Below are positions 44,163 through 57,087 of a stretch of 64,000 bases of DNA, one piece after another; position 1 is the stretch's first letter; each line of letters begins with the position of its first letter. Under the pieces are notes generated by a model that was not told where the DNA came from, searched no databases, and was given only the letters and a program-made list of their open reading frames with translations. The translations under genes were made by a program, and so were the position numbers. Source of the DNA: Solen grandis (lineage: Eukaryota > Mollusca > Bivalvia > Adapedonta > Solenidae). The DNA lies in NCBI GenBank assembly GCA_021229015.1, contig CM037792.1:5337876-5401875 (forward strand), read 5' to 3'.

Positions 44163-46559
44163 TTTTAAGAATGTGGCAAAAACAACATTCCGCAACCGTA
44201 ACCGAGATAACCTGAATGTTAGAAAAAAAATTATTATGGTCGGTCTAAAAAAAAGGCTCGGTCGGGTTAGCAGAAACACACACACACACACACACAAATA
44301 TATATATTCCCTATTGACACAATGTAACACACAAGCTCTACAGGTGTAGAAAGCACTTTGAGGGAGACCACAGAACAACAAAAATGCGCTGGCGCTATGT
44401 ATAATAACCAGTAACTTTCGGTTTGGAATTTCAGCATAAACTTAACCATTTATAGTTAGTACAGATTTCTAGGTAATTCCCACAACTGAAAAATTCATTT
44501 TCAACGGGCGCTAACTCGAGGTAGCCTGTAATTGATCTGTCTACTGTTAATTCTCTTCTTGTGTGATATAAATTTGGATGATTATGCACAACTTTTTCAC
44601 ATTAACTTTACTCATATAGAAACCAAGCTTATATACCCCATTTGCAGTTTTAAAAATGATATATGTATATTTTAAATGTTAAACAATGTGCTAAATGTAT
44701 TATAACTTAAACTAGGTAGCGCTCATTTCTGATACAATGATTCTTAAGTCATTCATCATAAAGATTTTAGTGCTTATAGTTGTTGTTGTTGTTGTCGTCG
44801 TCGTGTAAAGAAGAGTCCTAATCGCGGTGATATCTGTAGGAAGTAGAAAGCATTTTATTCTTACTTTCTCGTTCATTTTGGCAAATAATTACGCAGTGTA
44901 TATATGTTATGTATTACCTTCATATTTAATGTATGATACTAACCAACTCTACATCACATTCTCTGATGTTTACAAGACTTTGTCTACCTAGCCTTGTAAG
45001 TCCTTAATTCTTTCTAACTTATTTACTGATTTAATTACTGCGTGACCAGTAACTTAGTAACCAAATGATTTATTTAATGTTACGGTCACCCACTTACGAA
45101 ATATAGGTATGTGAATTCATACATATGAGATTCCGGATTCGGTAATCATTTCTAGAGCATGAATTTAATCTCTATAATAAGTTTAAAATCAAGTTAAAAT
45201 CAAGCTTAATGTTTCAGTGATAGAATATATGCTTAGAGATATGCTCATTCAATTAAGTACTATATTCGCATATACAAAACGTCCAGGTATCCTAAAATGA
45301 TTAACGATACAGTAACATGTATAATAGAGACATAAGTTGATAATTATGGAACCCTTTACGTCCGAGCGTAGACTTTGTTCAATGAGCAAGTTATTTCCAA
45401 ACGTAGCTTAACAGAGCAAAACCTCATATCAACATTAAAAAATCTGTATACGAGCACTTTGCTTTATTTAGTCGCTTACAATGTACAACCGTTTTTGACG
45501 ATTTGTGTATAGCCTGTGGCAGCCCTTCACTTCACTCATATCTATTAAATAATATAATAGACCAATTCATGGACAGGCCATTTCATTGTTTTGTTTTGGT
45601 GTGTGTTATGTGGGCTGAAAAACCATTCCTATGAGTGCATAGTCACTATAAAAAAAATAACTTTTTTCCCATATATCACTAATGGCCACCCATCTTCCTT
45701 CCCATGATCCTTCTGTAATACACATGTACAAAGCTATTCACTGCAGTTATACGAGTATTTTTTTTTCTAGAAGTCATACCAGAGGCACGTTTTGTAAATG
45801 TGTAGATGTATTTGGTATTTCTAAGGAAATCCGATGATTACTGCATCTATATTTTACCAGCTTGGTAAGAGTTTTAGTCATTGTTGGAACTGTTACTCTC
45901 AAATGTTTTGAATTGTAAAGTGTGAATTTATAGAATTTATTTATTATTCTTATGCCCTAGATATCTTAATTTCTATCTGTTTGATATTTTCTATAGACTT
46001 CTTTATCCTATTTTTTTATTATTATTATTAAATAAATAAATACGCTCTGAAGGTCAAATAAAACATTTCGGATTCCTACTCCGGATTCATAATTCCTTAT
46101 GAGCATTACCCATAGATTACACGAGACTTGTATGTTTATACTTTACGCCACGAATCAGAGTTATAGCATATACTAGTATACACAAACAAAATACATGAAG
46201 GTCGACTTAAATTTGTTCAGCTATATGAAATCGTAACTCGTTCTGGATGTGCTGTCACATTTCGTGGATTTTAAATAAGGTAATTAATCAGGGATTCTAT
46301 ATATAGTTGTATAGTGTCCGTGAATTAATCTATCAATTAATGTTGCATATTAATTAAAGCACGTGTAATGTTGCCTTTATTGTTTTAGGTTACTGAATTA
46401 ATTAACCCACATAGTTTACAAGAATAATATATGCCCTTTCATACGATTAATTGATGTTTAATTGTCATGAAATATATCTGTTAGTGCTTATTTAGTCGTT
46501 CCCTATATGTTTAACACCAGATCTTCATCAGCGAAATATTTTCTTCCTTCATCACATTG
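43966..46559 (+). repeat. Segmental duplication, copy B
   Basis: Matches copy A from acttgactaaatgactgaaa to gcgaaatattttcttccttc. It lacks the MITE and two further blocks present in A. It ends about 100-130 bp before a CCAAT/TATA-like region and about 450 bp before the ShK exon. Confidence 0.9.
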
Positions 46560-46663
46560 TAGACTACAGTCGTTCGATATTGTCCGGTATTTTCCGTAAG
46601 CAGTAAATTAGACCTCATGCCGAACTTCGTGTGTGGTGAAATGTCAGGGTTCTTCTGGCTCGA

Positions 46664-46695
46664 CCAATCGGAACATGCAGTTGGATCTTATATAT
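46664..46695 (+). promoter_or_regulatory. Candidate core promoter (CCAAT and TATA-like)
   Basis: ccaat at 46664-46668 and tatatat at 46689-46695 have promoter-like order, though their spacing is tight. A donor-like ccg|gtatgt follows at about 46783, and the next acceptor (attttcgacag) opens the ShK exon at 47012. No clear signal-peptide ORF is seen in between, so the link to that exon is tentative. Confidence 0.3.
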
Positions 46696-47011
46696 CCCCC
46701 TGATCTTTCATGCATGTTTACTTTAGATCGGATGTGTAATAGAATTTAAGTAGTATTGGATTGTTAGGTCATCGATAAAGCCGGTATGTACGTTTCATTT
46801 CAAACCTCTACGTCGATTAGTTATATTAATTAAATCAGCCTTTACTTCAAATCCAATGTATACTGTTATATTTTAACAAGGAACTATTTTAATACATTCA
46901 CACATAATATGATTATAAAAGCAAACGTGATACATTTCTATCATAAAAGAATGTGAAATTGAATATCAAATCAAACACATTTTCATGAATTTTATTTTAT
47001 ATTTTCGACAG

Positions 47012-47440
47012 TCCAATCTACAACGTCTTTATTTTCTTACTCATCGACCGTATCCAGTGGCACTACATCTATAACTACATCAGCCGGAACACAAACAAGC
47101 AATGTATCCACAACTTCTTCAGCTACCAGCTCAGATACCAGCTCCTCGACTGGCGCAGCGCAGACGTCAACCAGTCCAACATCACAGCCATCATCAACGT
47201 CTTGGACTACCACAACCTCTCCACCTAGTTCTATGTCGACAACAACGGCTCCCTCAACACAGTTCTCCACAACCGTAACAGGGCCCACCTCGACAACTGT
47301 CTCGGCAACAACCAGCAAACCGTGTAGTGACAAACTCACAGTGGATTGTGTCGTTTTTGCAAGCATGTTACCGATCTGTAGCGATAAAAAGACTGCGGCC
47401 GCAGCCGGCTGTCTCAAACACTGTAATTTTTGCCCATAAT
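47012..47440 (+). CDS. Mucin-like protein with C-terminal ShK domain, terminal exon
   Basis: After an acceptor at 47010-47011 one frame stays open to TAA 47438-47440. About 100 residues are almost only Ser, Thr, Pro, Gly, Ala and Gln (for example TTTSPPSSMSTTTAPS), a likely heavily O-glycosylated stalk. The last 36 residues, KPCSDKLTVDCV ... ICSDKK ... GCLKHCNFCP, have six cysteines in ShK order: C-x(5-7)-C, C, then CxxxCxxC. ShK domains occur in secreted proteases, mucins and matrix proteins as well as in cnidarian toxins. With a mucin stalk, an extracellular, mucus or shell-matrix role is more likely than a toxin role. Upstream exons, including a signal peptide, are not identified. GC content is clearly higher than in the flanks. 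The opposite-strand open frame here is a shadow. Confidence 0.72.
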
Positions 47441-48198
47441 GCATATGTGTGCACTACAACATGTTACTATTTATCTTACTATAATATCGAAAATTTATTT
47501 TATTCACCAAACTTTGAACTGATAATAAAACCCGGGACGAAGGTTCATTTAGTTTTGCTGTTTCTAAGCATCGACAAAAACAAAATCGTAGGATAACCTT
47601 CTGAAAAGTCGCATAAGCCATGCAACTGTAGACGGTCAAAGAAAATGAACGCAAGAAGCTAATACATTACAAAGCCAAAGGAAATCCACTGGCACTAGAA
47701 CCACAGAATTGTCAATTTCATTGGAGTCATTCGCTCTCTACTGTATATTGAACATGGTAATGAACGGAGTCTGACATCATTTGATTACGGAGGTCGTAAC
47801 TTTGTATAAATTTGTGCTACCATTTATTTATATGCCCGATATGTCAACAATTTATCATCTTTATTCATCTATTCCATTATCAACTTCCGGATTGTATTTT
47901 TCGGCGACTCTGATTGGATGACGTAAAATATCTACGCATACAATTTCCTGCAGTCTGTCGATGTCAATTTCACGTCGTCAATCAGATTGATCGGTTAAAA
48001 ATCGCCCCCCCCCCCAACCAAAAACAACAAAAAAAACAAAACCAAGGTTGATAATGAAGCCGACTTATAAAGCTGTACGAACTAGAACATTTTGGGTTAT
48101 TTCTTCGTTAAGGTTGCCTTATGACAATAATTCATTATATCATGAGCTAATTTAATACCAGACTGATCGTGCTGTACATAGGATATGATAGAAAAATG
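47441..48198. other. No recognised gene
   Basis: Downstream of the ShK exon; includes aataaaa at about 47525, a possible polyadenylation signal, and a C run near 48006. Nothing else is recognised. Confidence 0.45.
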
Positions 48199-48520
48199 TT
48201 TGTTTGTTTTGTTGGTTGGTTGGGTTTATCGTCCCACCGACTGTATTTTAGTCATTTGGAGACGATGTCTACTTTAGACAAATATAGTGCTGCCATACTG
48301 CAGTATCACGCCGTAGACATGTGGCATGATACCACACACAGTCACAATATCCTGACACCGGGCCAACCAGCCCTGCAACAACCCTTATTAGCTGAGCGCC
48401 AAGCAAGGGAGCTATAACAGTACCATTTTTTTCGACTTGGGTTTGTCGCGGCCGGGGATCGAACCCACGACCTCCCGCTCCCGAGGCGGAAGCTCTAACC
48501 ACTCGGCCACCGGGGACGGT
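48199..48520 (-). repeat. SINE family 2, full copy, reverse orientation
   Basis: On the minus strand the tRNA-like head (48517-48445) has A box TGGCCGAGTGG and B box GGTTCGATCCC. The anticodon-loop position reads CGG, but the acceptor ends pair poorly. The body ggtactgttatagctccctt, gcgctcagctaataagggtt and the tail (ccaaccaaccaaca) follow. This copy and 52936-53280 show that the body fragments elsewhere are tRNA-derived SINEs. Confidence 0.85.
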
Positions 48521-50059
48521 CATGACAGAAAAATACCCTGTGCAGAGGTACAACCTCCGTAATCAAGTGATGTCTGGTTCTGTTCCTTACCGTGTTTGAT
48601 TATACAGTACCGAAGAACAAAAAGAATTGTACCAATTGTCCAATGAAATTGCAAGTTCTGCGATTCTAGTGCCAGTGAGAAACCCTTCTGTCTATCTGTC
48701 TATCTATCAGTCTTAAGTCTAAAACGAACGTTCTCATCGGACCAGTGTTTACAACGTCCACCTTGATAGAGAGAGGGCGTGGTCTCAATGCCTGTTTGTG
48801 ACATACCGATTTGAAATTTAATATGATACCAGCCTCTTTGATATGCGTTCATCTTATGAGGATAATCTCAGAATGTGCCAGCGTGAGTATGACATGGTGT
48901 AACTGCAATAAATGTAACACGAATCGCGAGTGTCACAAGGTTAGGAACCTGAAGGACACTGGTTTGCTCTATTACGTCAGAAAGAAAGATGTCAGTTGCT
49001 TGCAGATACTTCTCTAGATCATGTTATATATAAATCAAAACGTTGAGGTTTATAAGTCTTGGCTCCATTTCAAGCGACAATGTTAAGCGCTAACATAAGT
49101 CTTAAATTAGGTAGAAACGCATTCCAACGTTCATGTTTTCCGAAACGACTAAGTTGACAAAAATATAGCATTAATATTTAACAATATCTGTTAAGAAATA
49201 AAAATATTTATGTAATGTAATAGAGAGACAATTATGGTGGATTCGTCCCTTAGTATTTAAGTAGTCTTTAAGTATTACTTAATGCTAAGTAAGGTTAGGG
49301 GAATCTATGTCTCGTCAGGATTTATACTGTTAGCTATTCATCCATAATAGAGAGGGTGATACAGACTGCATTCAGTGTGATCTAACTTGTGTTTGATTGA
49401 CCATACTATTTGTACTTTATGGGCGCAGAAGTTATATGAACTTATTTCCCAGAGAATGTAAAATAAAAAAAAAATCAGATTAAATTAGTATTTTGGGAAG
49501 CCCATATTCCGATGACATAAAGAAATGAAACTTATAAATATATGAAACAAATATGACGTTTTTTTAATATAACTTATATCTAAAAAAAAATCTATCCGCT
49601 ACATTTTTTCATCACTTTTTACCACTCATAAATTCCACTAAATCTATTCATCGCGAAACTCACACAAGTATAAACCATTATGATCGCCATTTTGTTCTTT
49701 GATCCGATGACGTCATAAAGCATGTGAACTGTACTATTCATAAAGTCATCCATTACTATGAATGAAAGAAAATGAAGATGAAAAACAGAGCAGACGAACA
49801 AATTCAAGTTTTCATTTGTATATTTTGGAGGCAAAGCACGTTTCTGTTTTTAACGCATTTTTGCAATTGTATTTGCATTGCCAAAATTCACAGTCGTAAT
49901 AAAACAAATACCCATGGTTGACTGCATAATGTCATCAAAAATCGCGAAACAAGAGACCAAACAAAATGTCATCGGAATTAGGTTCTCAATCCTACGGTAG
50001 TATGGTATGGGCATGTTCCAAACTATAAAAACTGGAATCAGTTGTTCTCCTTATTAAAA
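48521..50059. other. No recognised gene
   Basis: AT-rich sequence. A 68-codon frame at 48811-49017 has a Cys cluster (WCNCNKCNTNREC) that I cannot place in a family. No splice support is evident. Confidence 0.4.
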
Positions 50060-50756
50060 ACATAATTCAAAGTACAAATTGAAAAGGACGCAAGATGAAT
50101 ATGGCACTTCATATTTACACGACCCCTCCACTTCTGGCAAATGATTGGTATAATTGTATCCAGAGATACGACGTATGTGGGGACTATATTGGAGTCACGT
50201 CCATCGGTCGGTTTGTCTGTCTGTCGGCGGTCAGCCCGTCTGTAGACGAGCTTTGTCCGCCCTATTTCTCGGCTACCTTTGATTGGATTTTGATCAAACT
50301 TTACAAGACTAATAAGTACGAAGCCTCTTTGCGCATATTGTTGGCACATCAGGGTCCGCTTGATTTTGAAAGAGTTATGGTCCTTTGTTATATTTCTAAA
50401 ATGTTTTTTGTCCGCGTTATTTCTCGTCTACCTTTGCTCAGATTTTGATTTAACTTCACAGCATTTAATAAGCTTAAAGCCAAGTTGCGCATATCATTGC
50501 CACGTATTCATCTGCTAAGTTATGGCCTTTTGTTATATTTTTTAATATATTTTGTCCACACTTTATCTTGGCTACCATCAAACTGATTTTGATTTAAATT
50601 CGCAACATTAATAAGTACCAAGTCTAGTTGCGCATTTCGTTGGCACATCATAACCGCATTGAGTTTATACGAGTTACGGCCCTTTGTTAAATACTGAAGA
50701 TATTTTGTCCACACTATCTCTTAGCAGCTTTTCATTTAACTTCACAACAATTACAG
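50060..50756. repeat. Dispersed repeat with about 170-bp monomers
   Basis: Successive units carry gttggcacatca...gagttatggtcctttgttat and ttttgtccgc/ttttgtccaca, at about 50335-50410, 50495-50560 and 50640-50715. A (gtctgtct)n start lies at about 50205-50225. Confidence 0.6.
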
Positions 50757-51152
50757 ACAGACAGACAGACAGTATATTTTATTGACGTAAACTTTACAGT
50801 TTCTTGTCAGTCATATAAACAATTATAAAGAATACAATATCATCACTTGATCGTGGTGAAGTGCAATAGAGAAACAAACACATATGTAAATAACGGAAAT
50901 ACACATAATGCCAGTTATAATATGGAGAATGGACATATCAAATAAGTATGATATAGATATAATGTGATTAGTTTTCATTGTAGTACTGAAGTAATAAACG
51001 GATTATAAGTACTGCGTTATGCATACAATCAAAATAAACCAAGATTTATTTAATAATACAGATTTTAGATAGCAACATGTATAAAAAACATGTATAATAT
51101 TGACCGAAAACAAACATGATAATTACATTTATTTAAACAGCTAATCAAGATG
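50757..51152. other. No gene; (ACAG)n start and AT-rich sequence
   Basis: A short (gaca)n run at 50756-50772, then unique-looking AT-rich sequence that may be the 3' UTR of the LINE on the minus strand. Confidence 0.4.
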
Positions 51153-52470
51153 TTATAGGGAAATTCTATGTGAAAAAGCTTCATTTATGAAAATGCCGAG
51201 ATTGAGAATAACATTTTTACTTGTTGTAGACATCAATTGAGTAAATTTGATCATAATTGGGTGTGTAAAATAAAAAGGTTTTAAAAAATTGTTTCGGATA
51301 GTTTGATATTCAGGACATACTATGACAAAATGATACTCCTCTTCAATATCTAAGGTGTTACAAACTGTACAATAGCGCGTAGCTGTGTCTAATCTATTCT
51401 GTCCGTACCGTTTCAATATTCAGTTTATGGGAAGAAAGTCTCAACCTAGCTAAAGTAAATCTCAATTTATATGGTAATATATCTAAAAATATTGTTCAAA
51501 ACCAAAACTATGTTTAAAACATTTATATGTGCTTAAAGCCTGACGATTGGCTATACTGTTATACCAATTTTGCTTAAAAACTTCTAATACTCGTAATTTG
51601 AATATAATATAAAAATTCTTTATGTCAATACTTTCAGGGTTATTGAAGACGTATGAAAATCCATAATCATCCAACAGATTTTTTCTTACTTTCGAAACGC
51701 AATTGTTTCTACTAGTGTTAACAGCTTTCAATAAATCATATATTGTATAGACAAGGACATTGTTTGACATCACAAACTTACACCCATATCTAAAAATGCG
51801 TGTATATCTACTAATGTACAATATGTATCTACCCAACTCACCATACACTTCCATATTACTAATATACATTTTAACATGTAATAATGATTTACAAAATTTA
51901 AGATTAATGCGTTTGTGTCGTTTTCAGATTTACCAAAATCCCCATACTTCACTGTTTACATTGAAAACATCACCCACAAACGCATCAAACAGTTGACATT
52001 TTACACTTGTTTTTAAATCATTTTTTTTTAATTACTTAAAAATACATTTAGAGCTTTCAAACTTTTACCTGATAAAAAAAATCCTGATTTAATACAAATG
52101 TTCAATTATTTTTAAAAACGGTTCCAATTTAATTAAAATTATCGACAACTTCTAAATAGTTGGAGTCATATATCCATTGCTCACTATGTAGTAAGGCCCC
52201 TCTTTTTCTAAAAACCATTATCTTTGGTTTGTTTATATTTTCCTGTCCCCATTTGCCACAATATAATTAAAAGGTCTAAACTGTGTTATAATCCTCTGGA
52301 CTATTCCTTAATATTACCATATCGTCAGCAAATAATAAAATAATAACAGAAATGTTGTTTTATTTTGCAAGATTAGCTCGAGATCCTCAGTAAAAAGCGC
52401 AAAAGTTTTCGGAGAAATTACCTCCCCTTGCTGCAATCCAATTAAAGATCAAGTCTACTTGCTCATGTTG
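51153..52470 (-). pseudogene. Decayed LINE (non-LTR retrotransposon) reverse transcriptase
   Basis: Reading right to left, about 52435-52300 gives GLQQGEVISPKTFALFTEDLE, a reverse-transcriptase block. Next comes 51869-51483 (YGELGRYILYISRYTRIFRYG ... FKLRVLEVFKQNWYNSI), then after frameshifts 51416-51153 (RYGQNRLDTATRYCTVCN ... EEEYHFVIVCPEY). That is the C-terminal CCHC-like 'C..C....E.EYHF...CP.Y' motif of many invertebrate LINEs. Stops and frameshifts throughout make it a dead copy. The 5' part before the quoted RT block is missing or unrecognisable. Confidence 0.8.
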
Positions 52471-52779
52471 TAGGCATGTCATGCTTGCTTCAATTTTCAT
52501 TGAGTTATACCCGCCATACCATATTTCTTGACTATATTTTATCTACTCTATTTTTATATTACTTCTAGCTCTTATAAGAACCAACACTAGTACATATCAT
52601 TGGCATGTAATCAGCTTTATTTTTTTACATTTATTTTTTATTTTTTTGTCGGTATAAGTGTATAAGAGCTTAACTTGTTTTAATGTGTTTTTATTTCCAT
52701 CCTTCATCTTTATCCAGACTGTCTGACATGGTAACAGTAACTGTGCCAAAACGGTATCTGGGGTATTCATCATCATCAA
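52471..52779. other. No recognised gene
   Basis: AT-rich stretch between the LINE remnant and the next repeat. It may hold the unrecognisable 5' end of the LINE. Confidence 0.4.
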
Positions 52780-53390
52780 TGATAATTCTTGTTGTTGCTG
52801 CTGTTTATTTTAGAGTTTTCTATCGCTGTGACAGTATTGCAGTCATAAAGCGATGTCCAGCTAAAGATATCTTGAACATAGAACCCCTGACCTACCCCAA
52901 ACCAGATTGAAAGCTATGAGATAACAAGGAATTAATGTTTGTTTGTTTGCTGGGTTTAACGTCCCACTGACAGTAGTTCAGTCATTGGAAGACGATATCT
53001 ACTTGAGACAGATACAGTGCTTGTTTGTTTGTATAAACAGTATTCACCACACTGCAGTATCACGCCGTAGAAATGTGGCATAATACCAAACACGTCTACA
53101 TTATCCTGACACCGGGCCAACCAGTCCTGCAACTACCCTTATATGCTGAGCGCCAAGCAAGGGAGCTATACCAGTACTATTTTTTTACAACTTCGGTATG
53201 TCGCGGCCGGGGATTGAACCCACGACCTCCCGCTCCTGATGCGAACGCTCTAACTCTAACCACTTGGCCATCGGGAACAGTACAAGGATTGAATTGTTAG
53301 AGGTTACTCAAACCAAGCTAAAGAAAACATACGACTATAGTATAGATGAACTGACAACAATAATGCACAGCTAAGTTTAGTATCAATCAA
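52780..53390. repeat. Dispersed repeat (copy of 37266-37450) split by a SINE
   Basis: attttagagttttctatcgc through gatagcaaggaatta-like sequence (52810-52935) resumes at acaaggattgaattgttaga (53281). The interruption is the SINE at 52936-53280. The imperfect flanks acaaggaatt/acaaggatt may be its target duplication. Confidence 0.65.
52936..53280 (-). repeat. SINE family 2, full copy, reverse orientation
   Basis: It has a tRNA-like head at the right end (ggttcaatccccggccgc on the minus strand), the body, and a tail seen as tgtttgtttgtttgctggg at the left. Same organisation as 48199-48520, with a short (tttg)n insertion near 53020-53035. Confidence 0.85.
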
Positions 53391-53927
53391 TTTCTGTGTG
53401 AAACTAGAAATAGCCATGAGAGAAGACAAGCCTTCATAAAGAACGATAACTCCGTTCGTAATTATCCGACGATGAGTAAAATTTATCCTGGCCAGGCTGC
53501 TACTGTAGTCATAATAGTCCCCGAGAGATCCGGAGGTCATACTATAATTAAGGTTATACATACATCATTTAATGGTGATCATGGTCCATCATGTGATCAT
53601 GAGGATTTTATAGTAAATGCAAGCCTCTATAGACTTTGATAAAAAGGGCCTATATATTCCAAGTCAATGGATGCTTACATCTGCACTGAAGTCTATTTAA
53701 GCATTAGTAGGATCATGATCACAATTTAATGATGGATGGCTTACATTAACCTGCTCAGACTGAAGACAGTTTTCTGTCTGGTAGAGCTTGTGTACGGTAT
53801 GATGTGGTGTCATATGTCATACTGGATGGAAAATAGAAAATATATTGTTTACTAATCGACGTCAAAGAAGCAAGTTTAGGATCAGATGAATTTAATTAAT
53901 GCGAATACGGATTGGTCCATCGCAAAA

Positions 53928-53967
<40 letters not shown>

Positions 53968-54302
53968 ATCTTGTTTCCCTCAATGTTGTGTTGTTGTCTC
54001 AAAGATTACGGTGATATTACATATATTTCAGTCTAATAGCGACCTCCTGCTATTTGCAGGTGAAAGGTGAAAAAAGACTCCAAATACAAAAGGCTCAAGA
54101 TAGATTCACCGACCTACCGAGAGTCTTCTTCATTTTACATTTTACAAGGACTCGAGCACACACCGATGAGAGGCTATAAATAAAGAGACTGTGATGGGGG
54201 GGGGGGGGGGGGGCTTGAATTGGGGTGATTGCTAGTGAACGGGGGTTAATACTGTAACCACTCGACGCTTTAGAATGGTGCTCAACGTGGTAAGAAAACA
54301 GA
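53391..54302. other. No gene; simple repeats
   Basis: (AAAT)n at 53925-53965 and an 18-base G run at 54194-54211. The remainder is AT-rich without coding signal. Confidence 0.5.
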
Positions 54303-56545
54303 AATAATACTAGAACCGCAAGCGGTATCTTGGTTTTCGCTTTTAACCTAATCAACTTGAACACTTTATTTCAACTCAGCCACAATTTTTAATATAAAAC
54401 AGAACGCAAAGGTTTTTTGAAGACCTACTCTCATTTGCACATTTTTTTGTTTTTTGTTTTGGAATGTTAGAACATTCAAACTCCTCTAGCGCAAATATTT
54501 CCCCATACCCTATCATCACATCACATCACATTCTGTGGTGCTGTCAACAAGGAACAAAATGCTGAAAACCGCATTTCAATTAGACTTTAACGTTTTGAGT
54601 TATAGGCAAAAGAGTGATTTTAAGCAAAGCGCCCTCTAGCGGCAAAATGAGAAAAAAAATGATAAAAATTTTACAATTAGGTACCTAGAAATGCAGCAAA
54701 TAGTTCAAACAAGTATATAAGTCGCACTAATCGAACATTCTTTTTCTTATATATCACAATTTTAAGCATAAAAACTGAATAACAATTATTCCAAAAAAGG
54801 ATCAAACTTTGGACTGCCGTAAAATGAAAAGATCAAGTCCGATCTTCAAAAACTAAACATTATACGAAAGAACTATTTAGAACTAAAACTTTTGTTCATA
54901 TACTCTCGATGAAATATTTTTAGATTTGGAGCACTTTGGGGCCGAATAAAAACACAATTATCGTAATATGACCTTGACCTTTTCAATGTTTTTTAACTTT
55001 TTAATTGTGAGGCCCTTTCAAACATAACAATACATAACTTGTGAAAATTTCATGAAGAATGAACAGAAAATAAAGCCAGGAGCGACAAAAAAACATGTTT
55101 TTGAAATTTTAATTTTTCCCAAAATTTAGTGAAGTTTGACCTTTTTCTAGAGGACAAACCATGCATTTCTTAAATTCGCCACCCCAAATATTTTGTGCGT
55201 ATATGTCTTGCAAATCATTTGCAGCAAACAGAATTCTTCTATCTGATTTCTAACAAAAATGGATAGGTTTTTCGTAGACCTACCCTCATTTGCAGTTTTT
55301 TTACGAGATTCGAACTTTCAACCTTCCGTTACTAGCTCAAAAAGTTTCAGCCACTCATACCTAGAAACTATCATATTTTATTAGGCTATCAACAAGGAAC
55401 ATAATTCAATTAACCGCATTTGGATCAGGCTTCAACTTTTTGTGTTATAAGCAAAAGAATGATTTCAAGAAAAGCGCCCCCTAGCGGCAAAATGAGATAG
55501 AAAATTGATTAAAATTTTACTGTTTGGTACCTAGCAAAGCAGCAAATAGTTCAATCAAGTATACTAGTCGCACAAGTCAAACTTTTTATTCTTGTGTATC
55601 AGAATTTGAAGCATAAAACCTGATTTACAATTATTCCAAAAAAGGATCAAACTTTGGACTGCCGTATAATGACCAAATCAGTCCGATCTTCAAAAACTAA
55701 ACATCACTGGAAAGAGCTCTTTAAGAACTAAAACTTTTGTTCATATACTCTCAATGAAATATTTTTAGTTTTGGAGCTATTTGTGGCCGAATAAAAACAC
55801 AATAATCGTAATATGACCTTTACCTTTTCAAATTTCTTTTAATTTTTTTATTGTGAGGCCCTTTCAAACATAACAATACATATTGTGTGAAAATATCATG
55901 AAGAATGAACAGAAAATAAAGTCAGGAGCGACAAAAACATGTTTTTGAAATTTTAATTTTTCCTAAAATTTAGTGAAGTTTGACCTTTTCTAGAGGACAA
56001 ACCATGCATTTCTTGAATTCGCCACCCCATATATTTTGTGCGTATATGTCTTGCAAATCGTATGCAGCAAACAGAATTCTTCTATCTGATCTCTAACAAA
56101 AGTGGGAAGGTTTTTCGTAGACCTACCCTCATTATTTCACTTTTTTCCAAGGTTCGAACATTCAACCTCTCCTAGAACAATTTTTTTCCCGTACTCGATG
56201 ATGAGATTTCCATCATATTTGATTGGGCTGTCAACAAGGAACATTATGTAAAAAAACGCATCTAAATCAGGTTTCAAATTTTTGAGTTATTAGCAAAACA
56301 GTGATTACATGCATTGCGCCCCCTAGTGGCTAAATCAGAAAGAAAAGTGAAAAGTTTGACCATTTAGGCACATGTTCAGATAAAGATGACTCCATGCCCA
56401 AAATTTCATAGCTGTAGCTTTTTTCATCTGGCCGCTAGGCTGGACACAAAAATGGGTGGAATTGGAAAAATAATAAAAATAAAAAAAAAAAAAAATCAAC
56501 AGAAGAAGAACAATAGGTTTTCGCCCTGCAGAGGCGAAAACCTAA
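54303..56545 (-). repeat. Left arm of a very large inverted repeat
   Basis: The outer end aataatactagaaccgcaag and the inner end gcgaaaacct (next to the near-palindrome ggttttcgcc...ggcgaaaacc) mirror the right arm at 61288-63451. The arm is built from about 2.5 tandem monomers of roughly 845 bp: gcgcc-ctagcgg anchors at 54629, 55474 and 56316, and 'gacctaccctcatttgca' anchors nearby. Single-base differences and short indels separate the arms. No protein is encoded. Confidence 0.9.
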
Positions 56546-57087
56546 TTAATCATGGTACAAACATGCGTTCTTAAGAATACGCCTAAAATATTTAACAATA
56601 TTTATAATAACACTAGATTGATTATAGTTATGTAGTTATGTACATGAAATAAGTTTCACGATCGCATTGAACAGTATGTCTATGTATATATACATTATGC
56701 TTAAGCGAGGAGCGGAACACAGTAATGTACAGTTGCGAGTCGGAGGAAGATTGGCGGCTTACAGGTAAACATTAAATATAGAAGCATTTTACACGTGTAG
56801 CAAAACTTTGAAGAAAACCACAAAACTATATAAAGTAACTGCAGTAAAACTTACTTATCTATTATTAGTAATGGAATATTACTGGAAATTCCATCGCATG
56901 AAAAATACCAATTAAACGGGAGATAACTGGGGTAGCTATAATCGATGGATCGATGCGATAAATTCCATTAAATTTAAAATATTAACGATAACTAAAACGT
57001 ACAGTTATGTAGATTTCACCTTATTACGTCACTTCGCGCGCGCATATTCACGTACCTTGCTTTCCAGGGAAACAATTTATATTACAC

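Noticed and set aside
38231..46559. Copies A and B as LTRs of one retrotransposon
   Set aside because: No TG/CA ends, no target duplication outside, no primer-binding site, and no gag-pol in the 2.6-kb interior.
47037..47444. 135-codon minus-strand open frame, Val-rich
   Set aside because: Antisense shadow of the Thr/Ser-rich ShK exon; the plus strand has the acceptor site and ShK cysteine pattern.
48445..48517. Functional tRNA gene
   Set aside because: A and B boxes are present but the acceptor stem pairs poorly, and the SINE body follows; the same unit recurs at 53206-53279.
48811..49017. 68-codon Cys-containing open frame
   Set aside because: The Cys cluster loosely recalls the P2X C-terminus, but spacing and context do not match well enough to call.
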